Origin: an uncultured Duganella sp.
GTDB taxonomy: Bacteria; Pseudomonadota; Gammaproteobacteria; Burkholderiales; Burkholderiaceae
NCBI GenBank assembly: GCA_946482335.1
Contig: CAMLRG010000025.1
Span: 1 to 39,451, forward strand
Reading direction: 5' to 3'
DNA: 39,451 nt
Part shown: piece by piece, positions 34,933 through 39,451 of the stretch
Position numbering within the stretch: the stretch's first letter is position 1
Layout: each line of letters starts with the position of its first letter
Position numbers and translations under genes: made by a program
Notes under the pieces: generated by a model
Database searches by the model: none
What the model saw: the letters and a program-made list of their open reading frames with translations, nothing else
What the model was told of the DNA's origin: nothing

Positions 34933-35868
34933 ATGAAAGCCATGATCCTTCAAGCCGCAGGCCAGCCGATGACGCTGGGCGAAATGCCAAAGCCTGTGCC
35001 CAGCGCGGGGCAAGTACTGGTGCGCATCCACGCCAGCGGCGTCAACCCGCTCGACCTCAAGATCGCGGCCGGCAGCGCTGCCCATGCCTGCATGCCTCTG
35101 CCGGCTGTCCTGGGCATCGACATGGCGGGGGTGGTGGAAGCGGTCGGTGCGGGGGTAGAGGGTTTCGCACCCGGCGACAGCGTATACGGCATGACTGGCG
35201 GCGTGGGAGGCGTCCAGGGCTCCCTGGCCGAATATGCGGCGGTCGACGCGGAACTGCTGGCGCATGCGCCGCGTTCGATCACGCTGCGCGAGGCGGCTGC
35301 GCTGCCACTGGTCTTCATCACCGCCTGGGAGGGACTGGTGGACCGGGCGCGCGTCCAGAGCGGGCAGACCGTGCTGGTGCAAGGCGGCGCTGGCGGGGTG
35401 GGGCGGATGGCTGTGCAATTGGCGCTGGCATACGGCGCCCGCGTGTCCGCCACCGGCCGCCCTGCTCAGCGCGAAGCAATCGAAGCCATGGGCGCACGCT
35501 TCATCGAGCAGGTAGGCGACGAGTCTTTCGATATCGTGTACGACACCATTGGCGGCGAAGTGCTCGATGCCTCCTTCCGCGCAGCCAGGGAGTACGGCGG
35601 GCATGTGGTGAGCAGCCTTGGCTGGGGCACCCATGCGTTGGCGCCGTTGTCGTTCCGGGCCGCGACCTATTCGGGCGTATTCACACTGCTGCCTTTGTTG
35701 TCAGGAAAAGGCCGCGCTGCCCATGGCGCCATCCTGCGCGCAGCTGCGGGGCTGGTCGATGCGGGATTACTGACTGTTCGCTTGCATCCGCAACGTTTCT
35801 CGCTGGCGGAGGCCAACCAGGCCCACGCCGCACTGGCAGCGGGCAAAGTAGTGGTGGATATTGCCTGA
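34933..35868 (+). CDS. Quinone oxidoreductase-like NADPH reductase (MDR family)
   Basis: A 311-residue medium-chain reductase of the zeta-crystallin/QOR branch; zinc-binding cysteines are absent. GroES-like N-terminal domain with HASGVNPLDLKI and GIDMAGVVEAVG; Rossmann domain with VLVQGGAGGVGRMAVQLA for NADPH. Such enzymes reduce quinones or alkenals. GGGAG lies 7 nt before the ATG. Divergent from its likely LysR regulator. Confidence 0.9.
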   Translation: MKAMILQAAGQPMTLGEMPKPVPSAGQVLVRIHASGVNPLDLKIAAGSAAHACMPLPAVLGIDMAGVVEAVGAGVEGFAPGDSVYGMTGGVGGVQGSLAEYAAVDAELLAHAPRSITLREAAALPLVFITAWEGLVDRARVQSGQTVLVQGGAGGVGRMAVQLALAYGARVSATGRPAQREAIEAMGARFIEQVGDESFDIVYDTIGGEVLDASFRAAREYGGHVVSSLGWGTHALAPLSFRAATYSGVFTLLPLLSGKGRAAHGAILRAAAGLVDAGLLTVRLHPQRFSLAEANQAHAALAAGKVVVDIA

Positions 35869-35892
35869 GCACTGGCACAGGCGGGCTGAAAG

Positions 35893-36369
35893 CTATTGCT
35901 GTACGGCAGTGCTGGCGCCGGCGGCCGGCGCTTGCCCGCCAGTTGGCGCGGGGGAAGCGGGAGCGCTTTCGGCATCAAAACGCATCTTCACCTTCTTCCC
36001 CTCCGCGACGAATGTCCCCAACTTGGTCCCGCTGGCGGTGGTGTTGCCGCCCTCGGCGACCAGCGAGCAGCCATTGGTCTCCACCTGCCAGACGTATTTC
36101 CCCGCCCGCAGGCTCCAGACATTGTCGCCACTGGCGAACAGTTCGAACTCCAGGTCCTCCAGGGGCATCTCGCCCAAAGCAATCGCGCGCTGGCAATCCG
36201 GCAGGCGCGCTGCCATCAGCGTGTATTGCGCATCTTCTTTCCAGAAATACTCCTGCTGCCGCCGCACGGTCAGCGTGTGTTCGCGCGTTCCATCCGCGTA
36301 GAAGGTTGCGGAGTCGTTCACGCAGCCAGCCAACAGGAACAAAGGCAGCACAGTCAGGATCTTGCGCAT
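35893..36369 (-). CDS. Putative lipoprotein
   Basis: A 158-residue protein with a type II signal peptide: MRKILTVLPLFLLAGC, lipid-anchored at Cys16. The mature part has a further Cys pair (DCQRA, NGCSLV) and ends in a Pro/Ala/Gly-rich tail. I recognise no family. An outer or inner membrane location cannot be told from the Val-Asn after the cysteine. No Shine-Dalgarno is evident. It is divergent from the sensor kinase, but no functional link is shown. Confidence 0.75.
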   Translation of the reverse strand: MRKILTVLPLFLLAGCVNDSATFYADGTREHTLTVRRQQEYFWKEDAQYTLMAARLPDCQRAIALGEMPLEDLEFELFASGDNVWSLRAGKYVWQVETNGCSLVAEGGNTTASGTKLGTFVAEGKKVKMRFDAESAPASPAPTGGQAPAAGASTAVQQ

Positions 36370-36442
36370 GGCGATGAGAGAAGTGGTTTGCAAGCAATTA
36401 TAGCCCCCGCGCACGATTGCCGCGCAAGCGGCGCCGCTGGGA

Positions 36443-36448
36443 TACACT
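36443..36448 (+). promoter_or_regulatory. Possible -10 of the hybrid kinase gene
   Basis: TACACT lies 12 nt before the ATG at 36461 and 33 nt before the in-frame ATG at 36482. The -35 region is GC-rich and poor. If this promoter is correct, the later ATG has the more usual leader length. Confidence 0.4.
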
Positions 36449-36460
36449 GGGACATTCCCG

Positions 36461-39451
36461 ATGACTGTTCGACAAGATGCCATGCAGCGTAGTTCGACCA
36501 TCGATGACCAGGGTTTCCGCCGCATCCTGAACCGCAACGTGAAGATCCCACTGCTCGGCGGGATCATTGCTGCTGGCATTTTCGTTGCGCTGTTCGCTTA
36601 CCTGATGAACACCTGGCGCGCGGCCGAGTCCACCGAGCGGGCCATCGGCAATGCGCAGGAATTGCGCAAACTGGCGGCCGATATGGAAGCCGGCATGCGT
36701 GGCTTCCTGTTGACCGGCGATGACAGCTTCCTGCCCCCCTACATTGCGGCGCGCTCGCGCTTCGACACCGCGGTCGACGTCCTGGCCGACATCGTGGCCG
36801 ACGACAAGACCCAGGTCGAACGCCTGCGCCATATCCGTGCCCAGCAAAAGATTTGGCTGCGTGCCGCGGAACAGATCATTGCGGCGCGGCGCCAGCAAGG
36901 CGACTACCTGGGGATGGTGCAGGCGGGTGTGGGCAAGATTCCCTTCGACGCGTTGCGCGAGCAATTCCAGGCCTTTGTCGCGCACGAGGAGCGCCTGCGG
37001 GCGACGCGCGGCGAAGCGGTACGGGTGGTGGGATTCTGGGCGGTGGCGATCTTCCTCGTCGTCAGCCTGTCGGCCAGCGCCGTGCTGGCATGGCTGGGGC
37101 GGCGCGACCTGGTGCGGCTGTCGGACGTGTACCGCGATGCCTTGCAAGAGCATCACACGCATGCCTACCAGCTGCAGCACCAGGCCTGGCTGCGCGACGG
37201 CCAGAGCCAGCTGGCGGAACAGGGCATCGGCGAGATGGCGCTGCCGCAGCTGTCGTCCACGCTGCTGGATTTTCTGGTGCGCTACCTGGACGTAGCGGTG
37301 GCCACGTTTTATGTGACGCTACCCGACGGCATGCTGGAACGTACGGCAGCTTATGGCTTGAGCCAGGAAGAGGAGGGCAAAAGGCGGCTGCTGCTGCCGG
37401 GCGAGGGCCTGGTGGGCCAGGCGGCACGCACCCCGCGCACGCTGCACCTGGCCGAGCTGCCGGAAGGCTATATCAAAGTGTCGTCTTCACTGGGCGACGG
37501 CATGCCGCGGCAACTGGTGCTGCTGCCGGTGCGTAGCGAAGGGCGGGTGAACGGCGTGGTGGAGCTGGGCTTCCTGCGCGAAGTGGGGCGGCGCGAACTG
37601 GACTTCCTCGAACTGGTGGCGGGCAATATCGGCCTGGCGATCGAAGCCACGCAGTCGCGCCAGCGGCTGGCGGAGACGTTGGCGGAGATGCAGTCGCTGA
37701 ACGAGGAATTGCAGGTGCAACAAGAAGAGCTGCGCACCGCCAACGAGGAGCTGGAAGAGCAGTCGCGCGTGCTGGAGCGTTCGCAGGCGGAGCTGGAAGC
37801 GCAAAAGCTGGAACTGGAGCAGAGCAACGAAAAGCTGGCCGCGCAGGCGGAAACGCTGGACCAGCGCAACGCGGCCTTGGCGGCGGCACGCCTGGAAGTG
37901 GAAGCGCGGGCGCGCGACCTGGAGCGGGCCAGCGCATACAAATCGCAATTCCTGGCGAATATGTCGCATGAGTTGCGCACGCCTTTGAACAGTTCACTGA
38001 TCCTGGCCAAGCTATTGGCCGACAATGCGTCAGGCAACCTGGATGAGGAGCAGGTACGCTTTGCGCACACGATCTACAACGCGGGCAATGACCTGCTGAC
38101 GTTGATCAACGACATCCTCGACATCTCCAAGGTTGAGGCAGGCAAGCTGGAATTGGCGCCGGAAGAGGTGGTCTTGCAGGACGTGGTCGACAACCTGGCT
38201 GCGAACTTCGCGCCGCTGGCACAGGAGAAGCAGCTCGAATTCGTGGTCGACCTGTTGCCCGGCTTGCCCGAAAAACTGTATACCGACCGGCAGCGCCTTG
38301 AACAGATTCTCAAGAACCTGTTGTCGAATGCGGTCAAGTTCACCGAGCGCGGCAAGGTGATCCTGCGGGTGACGACAGGCGAAGCGGGGCTGCTGCGCTT
38401 TGCGGTGATCGATACCGGCGTTGGCATCGCGCCAGGACAGCAAGGCGCGATCTTCGATGCCTTCCAACAGGGCGACGGCACGACCAGCCGACGCTATGGC
38501 GGCACCGGACTCGGACTCTCGATTTCACGCGACCTGGCACGCCTGCTGGGCGGGGAGGTCGAGCTGTCCAGCGTGGCGGGGCAAGGCAGTACCTTTACAT
38601 TGCTGCTGCCGACGCAGTGGGCGGCTGCCGCGCCTTCCGATGGGGGCAGCGCTACTGAGGGCCGCGTAAGTGCCGCGCCGCGTGCCACCGGCGCGGCCGC
38701 CGCCGACCCTCCGACGGACCCTGGTGCGCGCCCGGCCAGCCCCGGCACGCCCGACGGTGCCGACGCTGCCGCAACGCCTGCTGCCGGCCCGGCTGCGGCG
38801 CCGCCCGGCAGCGCGTCCATCCGTCCCTTCGACGACGACCGTACCGCCCCGCCGCCGCCCGAGCGCGCGGTGCTGGTCATCGAAGACGACCCCGCATTCG
38901 CCCGCATCCTGTACGACCTGGCGCACGAATCGGGTTACCGTGCCCTGGTCGCCCTCACCGCCGACGAAGGATTGCAGCTCGCCGCCGAGCACCAGCCGCA
39001 AGCCGTGCTGCTCGACATCCGTCTGCCGGACCGTTCGGGCTTATCCGTGCTGCAAATGTTGAAGGACAACCCGCAAACCCGGCATATTCCCGTGCACGTC
39101 ATCAGTGCCAGCGACAATGGCGAAGCGGCCCTGCACATGGGCGCCATCGGCTTTGCCAGGAAGCCGATCGCGCGCGAAGAACTGCTGGCCATATTCGAAC
39201 GCCTGGAACGGCGCTTCACGCAAAAGGTCAAGCATATCCTGCTGGTGGAAGACGACGAACGCCAGCGCGACAGCATGGTCAAGCTGATCGAGGACGAAGA
39301 CATCGCCATCACGCCCGCCGCCAGCGGCGGCGAAGCCCTGCAGCAGCTGCGCTCCACGGTGTTCGACTGCATGATCATGGACCTCAAGCTGCCCGACATG
39401 CAGGGCGGCGAACTGCTACAGAAAATGTCGCAGCAGGAGATTGCCAGCTTC
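36461..39451 (+). CDS. Hybrid sensor histidine kinase with at least two receiver domains (3' partial)
   Basis: 997 codons to the window edge with no stop. In order: TM1 (about residues 31-50), a CHASE3-like sensor (to about 185), TM2 (about 188-212), GAF (about 255-400), a Glu/Gln-rich coiled coil (about 405-495), HisKA with phospho-acceptor His503 in MSHELRTPLN, and HATPase with DTGVGIAPG and GGTGLGLSIS. An Ala/Pro linker then leads to receiver 1 (Asp852 in LLDIRLPD) and receiver 2 (Asp974 in MIMDLKLPD). More receiver or Hpt domains may follow outside. The signal is unknown. ATG 36482 is an alternative start. Confidence 0.92.
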   Translation, partial: MTVRQDAMQRSSTIDDQGFRRILNRNVKIPLLGGIIAAGIFVALFAYLMNTWRAAESTERAIGNAQELRKLAADMEAGMRGFLLTGDDSFLPPYIAARSRFDTAVDVLADIVADDKTQVERLRHIRAQQKIWLRAAEQIIAARRQQGDYLGMVQAGVGKIPFDALREQFQAFVAHEERLRATRGEAVRVVGFWAVAIFLVVSLSASAVLAWLGRRDLVRLSDVYRDALQEHHTHAYQLQHQAWLRDGQSQLAEQGIGEMALPQLSSTLLDFLVRYLDVAVATFYVTLPDGMLERTAAYGLSQEEEGKRRLLLPGEGLVGQAARTPRTLHLAELPEGYIKVSSSLGDGMPRQLVLLPVRSEGRVNGVVELGFLREVGRRELDFLELVAGNIGLAIEATQSRQRLAETLAEMQSLNEELQVQQEELRTANEELEEQSRVLERSQAELEAQKLELEQSNEKLAAQAETLDQRNAALAAARLEVEARARDLERASAYKSQFLANMSHELRTPLNSSLILAKLLADNASGNLDEEQVRFAHTIYNAGNDLLTLINDILDISKVEAGKLELAPEEVVLQDVVDNLAANFAPLAQEKQLEFVVDLLPGLPEKLYTDRQRLEQILKNLLSNAVKFTERGKVILRVTTGEAGLLRFAVIDTGVGIAPGQQGAIFDAFQQGDGTTSRRYGGTGLGLSISRDLARLLGGEVELSSVAGQGSTFTLLLPTQWAAAAPSDGGSATEGRVSAAPRATGAAAADPPTDPGARPASPGTPDGADAAATPAAGPAAAPPGSASIRPFDDDRTAPPPPERAVLVIEDDPAFARILYDLAHESGYRALVALTADEGLQLAAEHQPQAVLLDIRLPDRSGLSVLQMLKDNPQTRHIPVHVISASDNGEAALHMGAIGFARKPIAREELLAIFERLERRFTQKVKHILLVEDDERQRDSMVKLIEDEDIAITPAASGGEALQQLRSTVFDCMIMDLKLPDMQGGELLQKMSQQEIASF

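Overview
The window looks like chromosomal DNA of a high-GC betaproteobacterium, most likely an Oxalobacteraceae member of the Massilia/Duganella group. This is inferred from the Burkholderiales-type DNA polymerase IV, the GTP-type PEP carboxykinase, adjacent tRNA-Asp/tRNA-Val genes, the many LysR/AKR/MCP families and the dense, GC-rich packing. There are no rRNA genes, CRISPR arrays, transposases or phage structural genes. Two palindromic intergenic elements (1864-1944 and 4436-4561) look like small dispersed repeats.

Layout. 1-2244: end of ahpC, ahpF (peroxide detoxification), a bidirectional terminator and two tRNA genes. 2270-8695: an exported oligopeptidase B, a divergent transporter plus glycerate 2-kinase operon (hydroxy-acid use), a secreted hypothetical protein and an XRE/MmyB-type regulator. 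8692-14410: a chemoreceptor, then a co-directional block led by a LexA box: dinB (Pol IV), two tandemly duplicated proline-rich envelope proteins of unknown function, and rdgC. 14453-19653: a one-domain asparaginase-like protein, a conserved hypothetical protein, a 2-hydroxyacid dehydrogenase, pckG and a DUF6624-like exported protein. 19694-22131: an unusual regulatory district. A promoter drives a 13-codon leader peptide, competing hairpins and a strong intrinsic terminator upstream of a polyamine-type GNAT acetyltransferase. It is followed by a TetR gene whose 18-bp palindromic operator also occurs upstream of a 38-residue membrane peptide and a DsbA/HCCA-isomerase-type protein. 22128-26987: a periplasmic solute-binding-like protein, ybaK and uvrA on the minus strand, divergent from ssb across a LexA box. 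27014-31423: ridA with a divergent LysR gene, nudC, folE and a thioredoxin-like protein. 31425-31881: a lower-GC patch carrying an STY0301-family gene and what looks like the amputated N-terminus of a BPSL0067/Tae2-type amidase effector, read as a decayed type VI effector/immunity pair. 31955-35868: two LysR genes flanking an aldo/keto reductase, then a quinone oxidoreductase. 35893-39451: a lipoprotein and a large hybrid sensor kinase that runs off the end.

Themes. DNA-damage genes (dinB, uvrA, ssb) carry visible LexA boxes. Redox and detoxification functions recur (ahpCF, DsbA-like, RidA, AKR, quinone reductase, thioredoxin-like). Seven convergent gene pairs overlap at their stop codons or are one base apart, with no terminator between them. 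Several genes (tetR, lysR at 27675, nudC) have a -10 element exactly 7 nt before the ATG and no Shine-Dalgarno sequence, which suggests leaderless transcripts. The attenuator district (19911-20175) and the decayed effector/immunity locus (31425-31881) are the most interesting leads.
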